Assembly (NCBI GenBank): GCA_029207755.1
Contig: JARCOQ010000002.1
Location: forward strand, 85,214,087-85,278,086
DNA: 64,000 bases
Origin: Chamaea fasciata
Taxonomy: Eukaryota; Chordata; Aves; Passeriformes; Sylviidae
Reading direction: 5' to 3'
Of the stretch, positions 1 to 12,700 are shown piece by piece. Both the position numbers and the translations under genes were made by a program. A model generated the notes under the pieces. That model ran no database searches. It saw only the letters and a list, made by a program, of their open reading frames with translations, and had not been told where the DNA came from. Each line of letters opens with the position of its first letter. The first letter of the stretch is position 1.

Positions 1-3000
1 GAAACAAGACTTCTTATCTAGGTGTGAAATAGGAACAATTAATCTCCTCAAGCCCAAGGGAGTGCTGGGAAGCAATCATCAGTTTCACAGTGTAAAAGCA
101 GTCTGCTCATGCAGACTGCAGATACCCACCCAAGTCCTTCCCTGGTGCTGGGAGCTGACAGCCTGGTCAGCATTGGCTTTAGCCTGATTGGCACTGGCCT
201 TAGCTTGGCCAAAGAGTTGGCTGAAAAGGTTTGGGGGGTTGCCTTTAAACAGGGCCCTTGCCACTCTTCTGACTGCTTCAAAAGAAGGGTAAGATTTGTG
301 TTTTTAAGAAGGTTGACCATACCTGTATTAGGCCAAATGCATTCCCATGGTCACCCAGGCTATCCTTCAGCACTGTCCCAGCATGTAACTCTTAAAGGTA
401 ATACCAGCAATCAATCACAGCTGGAGCAAGACCCTCACCATTGCCAGCTCTTGCCATCTTAGCATGGTATTTCTCCATGTTCTTCTGCTGTCTTCTCTGA
501 TGCAGGAACAATATGACATGCATGACTTTGCCTTTCATTTTTAGAATCCAAACCTAGTTTTTCTAAAGGTCATTATGGCTGAGCTGACATTTTGAATCCT
601 TCTGAATCTGTTTAGAGTGAAACAAAGATAGAACTGACTAATTTTACTGAAGGGTGCCTTAGAAATCAATACATAGATGATATAAAAGACTTTTTTCTTC
701 ACATTCAGAGGGCAGTTATCTAGCATGCAGATTGAGAGTGAGGTGAGTCTTGTTTTAAATCTAAGTCTTTGAATGGATTAGTCCCAGATTTAGTCCCTTT
801 TAATGAAGGACTATAGTGGAGAAGTGTTCGGAAGTTCGAGTTTTGAGGGAAACTCTCAACTGAGAGAGAAAAGTAGGTTCAGGGGTTGGATGCACCCAGC
901 ATACTTCCATTTTTTCTGTGATGGTCTTATGTGTCATCTCAAAGGCAACTCTATTCCCACCATAAACTTATGTACCCAAGTAGGAGCTTTGTTGATTGTG
1001 AAAAAATCTGCTTGCTTGGCAATAACTGGCAATCAGAGACCAGGATCCATAATAGGGATGAGCTTGTGCATGGGTGTAAGGGGAGAATGTACAACTGAGT
1101 TAGTGCCTACCTACACAGCTCAGACCGTCTGGTTTCACAGTTGCCTCCAAAGCTCCAGTTGTGTCAACATTCAGTATATTCCCATAACGCTCTGAACAGC
1201 GTAAGAGCCTGTGCTGGTTTCAGCTGAAACCAGCACAGAGCAGTATTTACAACCAGATGTCAGGCCAATGCAATGTGTGACTCATGCTATTAAAATGCTT
1301 TCAGATCCGTGACTGAAACCCATGGCATCCTTTTGATCCTAGTGCAGGTGTTTGTGCTAGCAGATGCAGTCATGGGATGTACAGCCTGCTCTGGAGGGGA
1401 TTACCTCTTGGTCATGCTAGCTCACGTGTACCTTGTGAGCTGAATTGGTACTTTGTGCCCAGTTTATCTCCCCTAATTACCTAAAATTTAGCTGTCTTAA
1501 TCTAAGCTTGTGATTTGGGCTGCCTGCATGGTCAGTGGAGCAAGGCATCTCAAAAAGGCAGGTTTTCTATTCCAAATTTTTAAAAAAAGTAAAGAAAAAA
1601 ATATGAGAGTCAATTGAAATTCTACACTATTTACTGGCTCCAACTTGCTTTTCCATAGCTACAAATCAAAGATAAACATCCCTCAATTACACCTATTACA
1701 ATTTATCTGACTTGCAGATTGTTTGACTTGCAGTTTATTTGCATTTATCTGTTGTCTTAACACACCATTGCAGGAGGGAAAACACACAAACATCAACTGA
1801 GAGGAGCAATGCTAACACCTAATGGGAAACAGACTTTGGTACAGTGAATCATTTACAAGAATATTAGACAAAGATCACAGACCTGACATGTTTGCTGCAG
1901 GATGTCTCCCCACATTCTCAATGCACTTCCTGGAGACAAATGGGCTTTCTATCTGCTGGCAGTGTTCTGGAACAGCTGGCTCAGTGCACTTCCCACCCCC
2001 GCTGGTTTTACAAGAAACAGAAACACCTAACAACTTGTGCATCCTCTGAAACACAATAGGGGTTCTGTTCTACAGCAAAAATACAATTACAATTTAAAAA
2101 ATGAAATCACTTTTAATTTAATTTAAAGTCCCATTGCTTACAGTTTAGAACTAGGAGGAACCTTGTCTGAAAATTACTGCTCCCCTTCAATTCTTGGAAG
2201 CAATAACATGCTGACACTGGGAAAATGCGATTCTGGATTTAATCAAATTTTTGCAGGCAAAGATCCAGGAACAATAACATGACCAGAGCTGCAACTGCTG
2301 AGAATTCGGATATGCAGAGACTACGCCAGGCCCCTGTTGTTATCCCCTCTTGCACAGAGACAACAAAGGTCAACAACCCCAAATTAGCAGACAGTGTGGA
2401 TTTCAAAGCTACTGGAGCTGTGCAGCAGCAAGGAAAACAGCCACTGGATGGCAGAAGTCCCGCGGCAGAATTTTATCCTGGCCCCCTTCTCCCCCTCGCT
2501 TGATTTCGTGGGTGTGAAATGCTGTTTTGCTCTTTCAGCAGCTCTTTTACATTTTTAGCGGGGGAATTCGTCCCGTGTCATTGCACTGCGAGATTCTGTA
2601 AGTTTTTGCTGTACTGTTGATACTTCCCATAGAGAATCAGCTGCAGAAAGTTACAGCAGCTCATGCGTGGGCTCTTCATGCTCGCAATTATGACTGAGTG
2701 TAAAGAAGGCTGAAACAGAGGAAAGTGCATCTGGCAGGAAGGAGAATAGAACAGATGTGGCTCAAAACAAGTAACATTTAAAAAATTCAAAATACCACCA
2801 AAGGTGATTCACAAACCATTAATCTCCAAATGGTCTGTGCTACTATTTCCTTAATTCTGGAGCAGAGACATAAAGGATGTACTGGTTTGCTTCTTCTACA
2901 TCACAGTAATTGAGGCACTCCCACCATGAACAACTTTATTCCCTGCCCATATTCTCTATAGAAACCTCCTTTGCCACACCTAGACAGATTCACCTGAATT

Positions 3001-5714
3001 CCCTGGGACTTTATTTATGCTCAGCTAGCTCTTCAACCTCCATATAGAGCAACCTGACAGCCCTGCTACTGAAATACTTTGTGCATGAGGTAAGTGTAGG
3101 ACATCCACCTATAGTCCATATAGCAAGGGCCACAATGGTCCATTCAGTAGCAGTATCCATGATCGATTAGCAAGTAGCTCTTCATTGATCACAACACACA
3201 AAAGTCACAGGGGAGGGACAATTTGGTTTCCCCAGAAGCCACACTGCAGGACCAGATCTAGGAGCAGCTACTCTTCACTCTTCTCTCCTGTGTCTGGCAG
3301 GAAGGAAGAATTGCCTCTGGCAATTAAGTGGTTCAGGGCAAACATCTGTGGGACAATCTGGTCCTCTGGATGACATTTATGGCTCAGGCACGCAGCTGTG
3401 CCTTTTTAGAGTTTGTCTTCATTTTTAGAGGAAAGGTACAAAAAATATGCTGCCAGGATTTTTATTACTATGACAGGAATCCATAATTCTGATTTCTGTA
3501 ACCATGCACACACCCAAACCCTTTTGAAAACTTTGTTAGTTTCTTGATCTGAATCAGCTAAGGGGTGTCTGAATAAGCAGGGAATTCATAAAATAAAACC
3601 TGATTTAAAGGAGAGAAATGAGTCAAATTTCTCCTTGCCTGCTTTGGAACAAGAAACTTTTCCAGTTCTTGGAAACTGAGTGTTTGTGGAAGACTGAGGG
3701 CTGCAGCAGAAGAGTCTCAGGTTAGCCACATCCTTACTGTGTGGGTTTTTTCATGCTCTTGAAGATTTCTCCTAATTGCTAATTAGCTCAATAAGGGGTG
3801 GGTAAGAAATGAGTGATCCTAGTTATGTTTTCAGGAGAGAAACTGGACTGACAGAAGCTTCCCATGGCAATAAAGCCCATTTAAGCTGTGGGAGGTTACC
3901 CAGCCTGTGTTAGGAAGGCACGATGCTCTGGATGCTGGGAGAAGGTCTGTGTTCTGAGGCTGCAATATGGCCTCATGGGGAAATGCAGGGATTTGTAGAT
4001 GGTTGAGGCATGCGAGGAACTGGCAAAACATGGATGAGAGGTGCAGCATAGAAGGGGCAGGCTGCACCTGAGCTGTAGCACAGACAGCCCGTGTCACTGG
4101 AAATTGAAGACCTTTTAGAGGAACATTTTTACTAGAAGCAAGGGAAAGCTGAGAAGTATAGAGGAGTATTTAGTTTGCACTCATGTGATCTGCAAGGTGG
4201 ACAAGGCTGGTGTTCAGTTTGCCTCTGAAAAAAACATGAGGGAAATAAAACACAATACATGAGAAAGACAAAATAGATAGAGCACAATGGCAAAGATTTG
4301 GCAAATGCAGCATTAAGCAATGAAGAAATGACAAATTTACAAGTGTTTTTGTAGAGCTGCTAGAGACTTCAAAATCAAGTCAGAACCCAATGACAACCAA
4401 GTGAGACAGAAGGTGTCTCAGATTTGGTGGAGGCTAGAAAACCAGTGACATACAGCACTGCCAGCCTCACTGGAATGACTGAGTAGGATGTAGAGGTGGA
4501 GGAGTGATGCTGTTTGTGAAGGATAAAAATGTTACAGCATAAAAATATTACAGGAAAAGAGAAGCACCCTAAAAAACTGTGGGTGGAAATCCCAGTTGCT
4601 ACTGGTAAAAAAGCTGTAGTAGGACTGCACTATCCTTTTTGAGTACTGTGAGGGTGGTCGGTGCGGCCAGAGGAGCAGTAAATGTGGGATGGTGGCATGA
4701 GTGGGAGTCTGCATACTGACTGGAACAGTGCCTCATCCTGATGAGGTGCAGAAGCAGAAATTTTGGTTGCAATAAGTCCCTGCTTCTAGGACAAGCTGAA
4801 GCACAGAAACAAATGCTTGGGAGAAGCACAAGGATTTTGTTTGACAGATATTGGTGGGAAACTGCTCTGAGGTTGCAATCCTACAACACGATCTCTTTTA
4901 ATCCTGTCATGGGAAAAAGCAGGCCCTGTGCATCCAATACGGGAGTATTCAGTTTCAAGGAAGGCAATTAAATGAACGGAGGCAAGCATTAGAAACAGTT
5001 ACCCCCAGCTGCAGCACCGGCTCCATGCGGATCTCTGGAACCACAGGCTGGTGCCCATCCTGGGCAATATATGAGGTGCCATCCATGGGACAAGTTGCTG
5101 GCTAGGAAATCCCAGCGCACTTTTGCAATGGGTAACAAAGCAGAACAAACACACTTACTCAGCACTGCATTGATGTGCTGGTGTTTCCCTCTGTTTTCTG
5201 CATGTCTCAGAGAGAGACATTGGCTCAAACAGATCCAGCTGCAGCATTTGGAATCAACCATTGGAACAAATTGTTCTCCCACGTGGCTTAGGGCTCTGAC
5301 AGGGAGTTGGTTTTGACAGTGTTTTCCTGCTGCTTCAGTTACTGCTGGAAGGGGTTGTTTAATTGGTCTCTCTGCCTGGTTTCTATGAAAGCCAGTCATA
5401 CCAACTCCAGACTCCAGGCAGATCCCTGCCTGAGCCAGAGGGACCAGCCCATGCCACCTACAGCTTAACAAGCTGATGAGAGAGAAAGACTCCCCCTCGT
5501 GCTTGCTCTTTATTGTAGGAAGCACATTTAAATAGATTTCCCAGTAGTAACATCAGTTGTAAAACCAAATCACAGGACCCCAGCAGGGGTTTTCTTTCCT
5601 GTCTGAATTTTGTTTTCCGTCTGCTGACTGCTGATTCTCATTCAGCAGTGTTAGCCTGGAAAGGTCCTTAAACAACACCTATTGCGTTTCCCCTATGAAA
5701 CATGACTGCAAAGA
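1..5714. other. Intergenic region, no gene recognised
   Basis: I see no recognisable coding exon, RNA gene or intact mobile element here apart from the palindrome at 1209-1238. Open frames exist on both strands, the longest being 178 codons on the minus strand at 4989-5525. None resembles a known protein, none has convincing splice sites around it, and their composition looks like chance. In other vertebrates the next genes beyond LYG2 on this side are MRPL30 and MITD1, but no exon of either is visible. Confidence 0.6.
1209..1238. repeat. 30-bp perfect palindrome
   Basis: The left arm CTGTGCTGGTTTCAG is followed directly by its exact reverse complement, with no spacer, so the element equals its own reverse complement over 30 bases. 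The symmetry stops at 1208/1239. The arm resembles the 5' terminus of a family of avian endogenous-retrovirus LTRs (TGT-CTGGTTTCAGCTG start), so it may be a relic of two LTR ends meeting head to head. That origin is an inference from memory of the family. Confidence 0.85.
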
Positions 5715-5941
5715 GAGCAGGTTTATATTAGATATTAGGAAGATATTCTTTACTGTGAGTGTGGTGAGGCACTGGAATAAGTTGTCCAGAGAAGCTGTGG
5801 ATGCCCTGTCTTTGGAAGTGTTTAAGGTCAGGTTGGATGGAGCCCTGAGCAACCTGGTCTAGTGGAAAGTGTCCCTATGTATGGCAGGGGAGTTGGAACT
5901 TGGTGATCTTTAAGATCATTTCAAACTCAAACCATTCTGTG
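5715..5941 (+). mobile_element. CR1 LINE 3' fragment
   Basis: This is the 3' end of a CR1 retrotransposon in plus orientation. It contains the hallmark stretches of the CR1 3' region: 'gatattaggaagatattct', 'ggtgaggcactggaata', 'cagagaagctgtggatgcc', 'ggttggatggagccctgagc', and the terminal 'aaccattctgtg'. It is 5'-truncated, as is usual for CR1, and noticeably diverged. Confidence 0.9.
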
Positions 5942-8900
5942 CTTGTATATGACGTACAGCTACTTTTACATGTGGGTCTTGAACGTTGTTTAAAACACCC
6001 AGGAAATGTTGCATTGCTTCATTATCCTGAAAGTTTTTTTTAAGTATCCAACAGATCTGCTGCTAAACTCATTGCTATTTGTCTTACACTCGAAAGGAAT
6101 TGGAAGGATTTTGGTCATTGCCCCCCCCCTTTTTTTTTATATTAGAAAATCATAACTCTGTGCTTTCTCTCTTTTTTTGGGGAAAAAAAAATCTAATTCG
6201 TTATTTCCACAGGCTGTACTTTCCATCAGGGTTGTGATTGTCCTGAGCATATTTTTGTTGGTGCAACAGGCTCAAACACTGTTGCCAAGCCTCACTGATT
6301 GACAGCTGAATAGCTGAGAGAAGAGTTACCCCAGGAGCTTCATGCACAGTGCTGTAACAAAGATAACCCCCAAATGAGATATTCCTAATTTTGGATTTCT
6401 CCTGTCTCTGGCATCAACTTCTTTGCTTCCATTTAGAATCCCCAGCCCTTTCTGTGGGATGGTTGCCCACCCACTACACCACTTCTTGTCCTCATCAAGT
6501 GTTTTGTAGCTGTGTTTAATTTCAGTGCTTTGGTTCCTGACTGGTTTTCACAGTTTCTAACCACAATGGAAGTGCTCAGGTTCTATTTCCATGTAGCCCA
6601 TGGTTTGATAGCTCACATCCACCATTAATTTTCTGATCCAAAATTTCAAAGAAACTGGTGTAGGACAGACTTTTATAGCTCCACTTGAAAATCTCACCAG
6701 TTTGGCCCGAAGCTGCTGATAACCAGTGTTTTTTCTACTTATTTTAAAGCCCTTCGCCTATGAGGGCACTTCATATTTATGCTGAAAGTGTTATTGACCT
6801 CATGATATGGCACAACCATGGCTTCTCTCTTGGCCACTTACCCAGTTAGATAAAGATTTTAATTGATCTGAGATGGTTTTTCCTTGCCAAGCAGACTGCC
6901 AGAACCCTCCTGTCAGTCTCCTGTTGTTTTGTTGTCCCACAGGATCTCTTGAAGAAACCATTCAATCCTTTACTCTAGCATCTTCCTCAATGTTTCAGGC
7001 AGGTGTCTTGGTCTTTGATTCCCTGGACCGTTCTTAGCCCTCTAATTTGGCTTTTCTCTTTTCTTGCCTGTGCTTCTGCTTTTTCTGATATGTTTCTTGA
7101 TATTAGATCATTTGTTTTGCAAGATGTCTGTTGTTTTGGGGTTTGTTTTTGTTTATTTTTTCAATAGGCCATGGGTCAAAAGGGTGACCAGGAGTGTGAC
7201 TGCAGTTGCTCTGTCTACATCAGGCAGAAAAGGAACTTCCAGTAATGTGGTCAAAGGTGACCAGAAAAAGATCAGAGGGGAACAAAAATCTGAAGTCATT
7301 ATTTGTCAGGAAGCCTTTTGCTCAAATCTTAAGGCAGCATGCTACTGTTGAACTTTCCTTAATTATTTACTCCTTCCTACCAATTTATCAAGCTTTAACT
7401 CATCTTCTGCAGAGATTTTCTGTATTCCCTGCAAAGTGCTGATACCCTAAAACAACATTTGGACCAAAATGTGGATTTTCCATAACTTGGAATTTTAAAT
7501 AGACTTTAAAATATGAATAATCCTTTGTGGTGATGCTGCCCAACTCAGCAGGCAGATCTGCAGGCCCTTGGGTGTTGCTACCACAACATGAAGCAGCAGC
7601 TTCATAGTTAATGCTTGCATAAATTCGATTCCTGTGGAGCTCAGAGATCTGCAGGATTGGCAGCACCAGTAGTGGTGACAAGGAGCTTGCTGGCAGTGGC
7701 TGTCTTAAGATGACATGAGGGCAACCAAAGAAAGCTCCACTATTGCTCACCCTTGGAACTCAACCCCCAGCTTTGTACTCGTGCGCAGCAATGAGATTCC
7801 CTGCCCCATCTGAAGTTTACACTGATCTACAAAAAATTCACTCATAGGCTTTACACAATAGGTTTCTGTAACACAGAGGTTTACATAACATAATGCAGCA
7901 AAGGCTTCATCCTATGAATTTCACATAAGTTATCAAGTAGACAACCATGTGATACATTTCATAAGTTTGTATTACAAAGTAATGATTTTAGTAAAATTAC
8001 ATTAATATAGTGTGGAATTCACAAAAGACTAAATAAAATATAGCTCAATGTCTGTGGTTGCTCAACACTGAGCTGTTTATGGTAGTCTTAAAAAAACCCC
8101 AAAAAACAGTGGCATTTGAGACAACCTAGGATTCCCTCCGGTCTCCAGAGGTGATAAAATTAGTTTGCTTGTAAGGTATGCTAATCATGCAGAGTCCTTG
8201 CCATGATGGTAAGCAGATGAGTGACTGGCAATACGAGGGGCACAGGATTAAAATTGCTCTGCTTGCAAAAGCTGTCTCCAATCCCGCTCTCATCCTGCCT
8301 GTGTTGACCCTGCCTGGCAGCCCAGGCACGTGCACAGCGCTGCCCCTTGCTGCCAGGCAAGGACTGCCAGGCACATCACTTCTGCGTCAGCAATGGTGGC
8401 AGCTGGAAGAAAAGTACCCTGATACCTCCAAAATGGTAATTTGAAAGGCTAAATGTAACATTCCTATTACCATGTTCACAAGTTTGGGTCAGCAGCCAGG
8501 CTCAGGCCCAGCTCTTCTGACTTATCCAGTCTTCAGCACCAGTACTCTCTCCCTGTTCTTGAGTTTTAGACCCCTTCCAAGAGTACTGAATAGGGTTATC
8601 TACTCAAGCTGTAGATTGCTACCCACTGAGCCCCATGAAACTGAAAAAATAAACATTGGGATTTAACATTTGTCTTTATTTCTGTCATTCTCATTATTGT
8701 TAATTAATAAATTGGCACCGAGAGACCCATCCACTTTCAAACAGACCAGAGCTCATTCACGTCTATTAGAAACTGGGATTCCTGGCAGAGGGACAGATGC
8801 TGAGATGCTTTTAAATTTGGAGGAAACTCAGCATAAATGTGCCAAAGCTAAAGCAGGAAAGGTTGTGGGGTTTTTTACCAAAATTATTGCTGTGATATAC

Positions 8901-9566
8901 CTCCCAGCATGGGTACATATGAGGCTGACTCCTGCTCCAAGGGCTTGCTTGTGGCACTTGCAGTATTTTCCATATAGATGCCCTGATGAGGCCCCCAGTT
9001 GCACCATGGCTGTGGACTCAGGAGACCAACCAAAGCATGTTTTAGTATGTCCTTCTCAAGGCTGGCTACAGGAACACTCAGCTACTGCAGAGACCAAAGG
9101 CTCACTGAGAAGTCTCTTCATTGCTCCTTAGCCAGCAGCACCAAGGGAAGGGAAACAGGGTATTCATCTCCTGCATTGGCCATGGAGAGAGAAGGAGGTG
9201 GATGCAGATGGGAAGAGCACAGCTGATGCTCAGGGAGAGCTGTTTGTGTCCATGTCTGGGAGATGCACAAACAGCCCCGGGATGCTGCTTTGAACAGGAA
9301 GAGCCACCTTCCTCACTCAAAATTTAAACATTCCTGGTCTGTCCTCATCTGCCTTTCCAAGGCCCCAAGCTTGTGGGATCTCATCCCTGGGGGTTTCCTG
9401 GAAGGCAGTGCTGAGCTCTCCCCATCAGCTGGGATTTGCTGGGGTGAGCAAGGTGGCATTGGCAATGCCACCAGCATCGGTCCTGCCGGGGGAGCTGAGG
9501 AACTGCTCTGGTACTGTGATCACTGCTGGGCCTGTCTGCAGAGGGGAGGCTCGGTGGTGGGGTGCG
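5942..9566. other. Intergenic region downstream of the lysozyme gene
   Basis: No gene is recognised. The stretch holds a short C-run/T-run at 6121-6138 and several chance open frames, including 153 codons on the plus strand at 8670-9131. None shows similarity to the lysozyme exons or to any other protein I know. In particular I looked for a second goose-type lysozyme copy, since these genes are often paired, and found none. Confidence 0.6.
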
Positions 9567-9572
9567 TTTATT
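9567..9572 (-). terminator. Candidate poly(A) signal of the lysozyme gene
   Basis: On the minus strand AATAAA starts two bases after the TAG stop (TAG-GT-AATAAA). If used, cleavage 10-30 nt later would leave a 3' untranslated region of only about 20-40 nt. A more distal signal cannot be excluded. Confidence 0.55.
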
Positions 9573-9574
9573 AC

Positions 9575-9705
9575 CTAGAACCCATTTCTCTTAAAGTACT
9601 GGGCTCGCCTAATCACGCTGTTGACGTAGCTGTAGTCTCTGCTGCATGGGTCTGCCTCGTAGACCGGGAGGTTGCCCATTCTTGCATGGTAGGTGCAGAT
9701 TCCCC
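9575..9705 (-). CDS. LYG2: Lysozyme g coding exon 5 (C-terminus, stop)
   Basis: Encodes residues 157-199 and TAG. GGICTYHARMGNL replaces the usual GGISAYNAGAGNV. The helix ending RRAQYFKRNGF is well conserved. The acceptor is ctctttccag|GGGGAA. Confidence 0.93.
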
Positions 9706-12700
9706 CTGGAAAGAGTTAAGAAGGAGTTATTATGGGCTTGTAAGTAAGAAATAGAGGTTTAAGAGCAAAAATTCGTAGCAAAAAACACCATGCATCTCAC
9801 CAAACAAGAACTACTTGGCAAAGTGCTGATTGTGCATGATTGTTGAAAAGTGACTGATTTTGTAAAATCTTTATTGCTATAGTGAAGGAGCCCATGTCTT
9901 TCTCCAAATGCAGGTGGAAATGGAACACTCTTATCAGGAAAGGGTGTAATCAGAGCAAAGGAAGGGCAGTAGCAGAGCAAGGAAGGGAGAGCAAGAAATA
10001 CCATAAGGTGAACAAACCAGCACATGGATAGGACGGACTACAAGGAAACCTGGATCACAGTCTTCCTGGATACAGCTTAACAGGTTGCCACAATAATCCT
10101 GTTGTGTTGTGATGCCTCAGTTTCTGCATTCTCCAATGACTTTTCTTTACTTGCTTTCTATCTTATTTATTGACCTAACTGCCATTTCTCACTGCCAATC
10201 TGCAGGTCTGGTTCTGCTTCTGTTAAACTAGAAAACTCTGGTACTGGTTGTTTTTTCAGGGCTTTGAGGGTTTCTTTTGTTTACTTGGGGTTTTTGTGGG
10301 ATTTTTTTTGGTAAGAGATGCTGTAAAATCTGCCAGACTGATGCTCTTTTTCCCTTAGAAGCAACACCAGAAGCACACAGCACTCTCATCAGTCAGTCTG
10401 CCCCTTCCTAGTACAAAGCTCATTCCATACCTCTCAGCTGCCGGTCCCAGGTCCAGGTAGGATGTCTTGCCCGTACTTCATTAATGGAAAGAACCAGGAT
10501 ATTTGAGCACTGATTTATGTGTTCTTCACTATCCCACACCACATAAGGTTGCAGTTGCTGCCTGCTGATCTAGGAAAGAAAAACAAGAAAATGGGTTTCT
10601 CTCTGAATGCCACCCCCTCTTCATTGCACTCCCAGCCTTCAACTCATTGAAGTGACCTTACTCAAGACAACACCTAAGCACAGCCTTTGATGTAGAGGGA
10701 TTGCAAGAAAGTGCTCTTTCAAACACAGAACAGTCATTTGCCAAGATGAAGCCCTGGGGTAAGCACTACATTGCTGTGCTCACGCTTATCACCCTGGAGT
10801 ACCTGCATCAGGCCGTATCTCTGCCGTGCCCGGTCCCAGCCGTTGTCCAGGAGCAGGCCCACACGGCTCTCCTGGGACATGATGGCTCCGATGAGCGCTG
10901 GGTCCAGGCACAGGTTTCTGGCCACTCTCTTGATTGGGATCTCGTATCGTCTCAGGCGTACCAGGTCTGCCTCAGCAGTCCTCCGTAGCATGGCATATCC
11001 TGTGGAGTAGGAAAAGGCAGATTTACACACACCCCTCTCCAAACCCCTTATTTCCCTCTCGAGCAGGTATATCGAAGGAATAACTCAAGTTTTTAAGAAA
11101 TCGCATCTACATCAAGTTGGGCAATGGGGTTTGAGGAACAAGCACAGCTCTATTGGCTCTGACCATGGCCAGGGAGCTGCTGTTCCACTACCCAAGGATG
11201 ACCAGAGGAACAGGGAGGCTTCTTAGGAGGTGGAATGCATGGTCCTCTTCTTCTGCTGCACCTCTAGAGTCAGAAAAGTGAAATTTCAAAAAGGTTTTGA
11301 AAAAATTGAGACTGGCCACACTGCAGTAACAGCTATGTTCTGTTTCTAGAGAGTGGGGGCTTTTTTGAAGCAAATTTGAAACAGTTTGGAAACAAGCAAG
11401 CAGGTTCAAATCTATGCTTGAATGCTGGCAGTCAGGTGTCTGCCCTGGAAGAGCCTACATCTGAGGAACATGGCAAAATCCCTGGAGGTATCATCAGTAT
11501 GAATGTGACATAGTCAGCTGTGTGGTGACACCAGGCAGTAACACCAGGAAAGAAAGAGAGGAATGTGAAGGAGTTACCAAAAATGAGTCAACCAGAGGTA
11601 GTATGTCTACACACCTGGGACTTTCCTCCTGTAAAGTGTGTCTTTGGCAGGTCAGCACTGGCCAGCTCAGCCAACATGCGAGCACTCAGGACCTGGCTCT
11701 ATCTTACCCTCAGAGCTGACGAGCCCTGGGGTCTTGTGAGGAGGCTGATGCTAAAGTTCTGGCTGACGAAAAAGCTGTTTTGACTGAAAAGGGTTGGTAC
11801 TAGTTCCCTTTGCTTTCAGGCTGAAGATCCTGACTGTGGGACGTGAAGTTTGTCCTTCCAATTCCCATCAGGTCTGGAGGCTTCAGCTGCTGTTTTGGGA
11901 GAGGAAATGTCACTTTCTTCCTTTTGGCTGATTGAATAGCTGCACCACATTTAATTTGGCAATAACAGAAGGTAAGGCATCTCTCTCTCAGGTACAAACA
12001 AGTTGACAAATAAGGCAGTGAATGATACATACCACAGTCAGAAGCTCTTGCAGGTGTGCAGGTGATCGTGGGGGCTTGAAGAGCACTTATATCACCATAG
12101 CAACTGGAACTCACGGACGGAGCTGCAATATTAAGCGGAAGAGTTTGTACACGTAAGATCTCAGTATTGTTCAAATCCTGCAAGTGCATGTAAGTCAAGC
12201 ATGTCCAAAATCCGCAATCCACATCCTCTTGTGTTGGCCCTGCTTGTATGGTTGCCACTGCTCCCCATCAGTAATGTTATCAAAGAAAGGCAGGGAACAG
12301 AAGTTGGTTCCTTTCTAATTGAATATTGAAGCAAATGGATCTAATGGCCATTCAGATGAATATGCGCCTGCCCTGCTAGGTCTAAAGGCTGGTGTGGAAG
12401 GGGAGAATCAGAGCCTCTGCATTAATTTCCAAGGGCTGTTCCCATTCAATGCCCCACAGTGTCTGGAACTACTCAGATGATGGCTGGCAGTAGCTGAGCA
12501 CCCTGGCTGTGATTGTCTCCTGTATCCCTCAATAACTTGGTGAGGAATTAATTCAGGAGAATGCTTGCCTCAGTCTGGGAAAATTACCCTGTTTCCTCAG
12601 TAACCGAGGAACAAATAGCCTCCATCAAACAGATTGCCACTTTTGTGAGACCATTTCTGAGAAGGCAGGGAGATTGGATAAGGTTATGTGGGAAAACTGA

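Noticed and set aside
4989..5525. 178-codon open frame on the minus strand
   Set aside because: No similarity recognised, no signal peptide or domain, and no splice context; other frames in the same DNA are also partly open. A homology search would settle it.
8670..9131. 153-codon open frame on the plus strand opposite the lysozyme 3' flank
   Set aside because: Composition looks random and no known motif is present.
1..9566. A second goose-type lysozyme or MRPL30/MITD1 exons
   Set aside because: I looked for the ESxxG/NGW/GLMQ pattern and a C-terminal RAQYYK-type helix in the supplied frames and found none.
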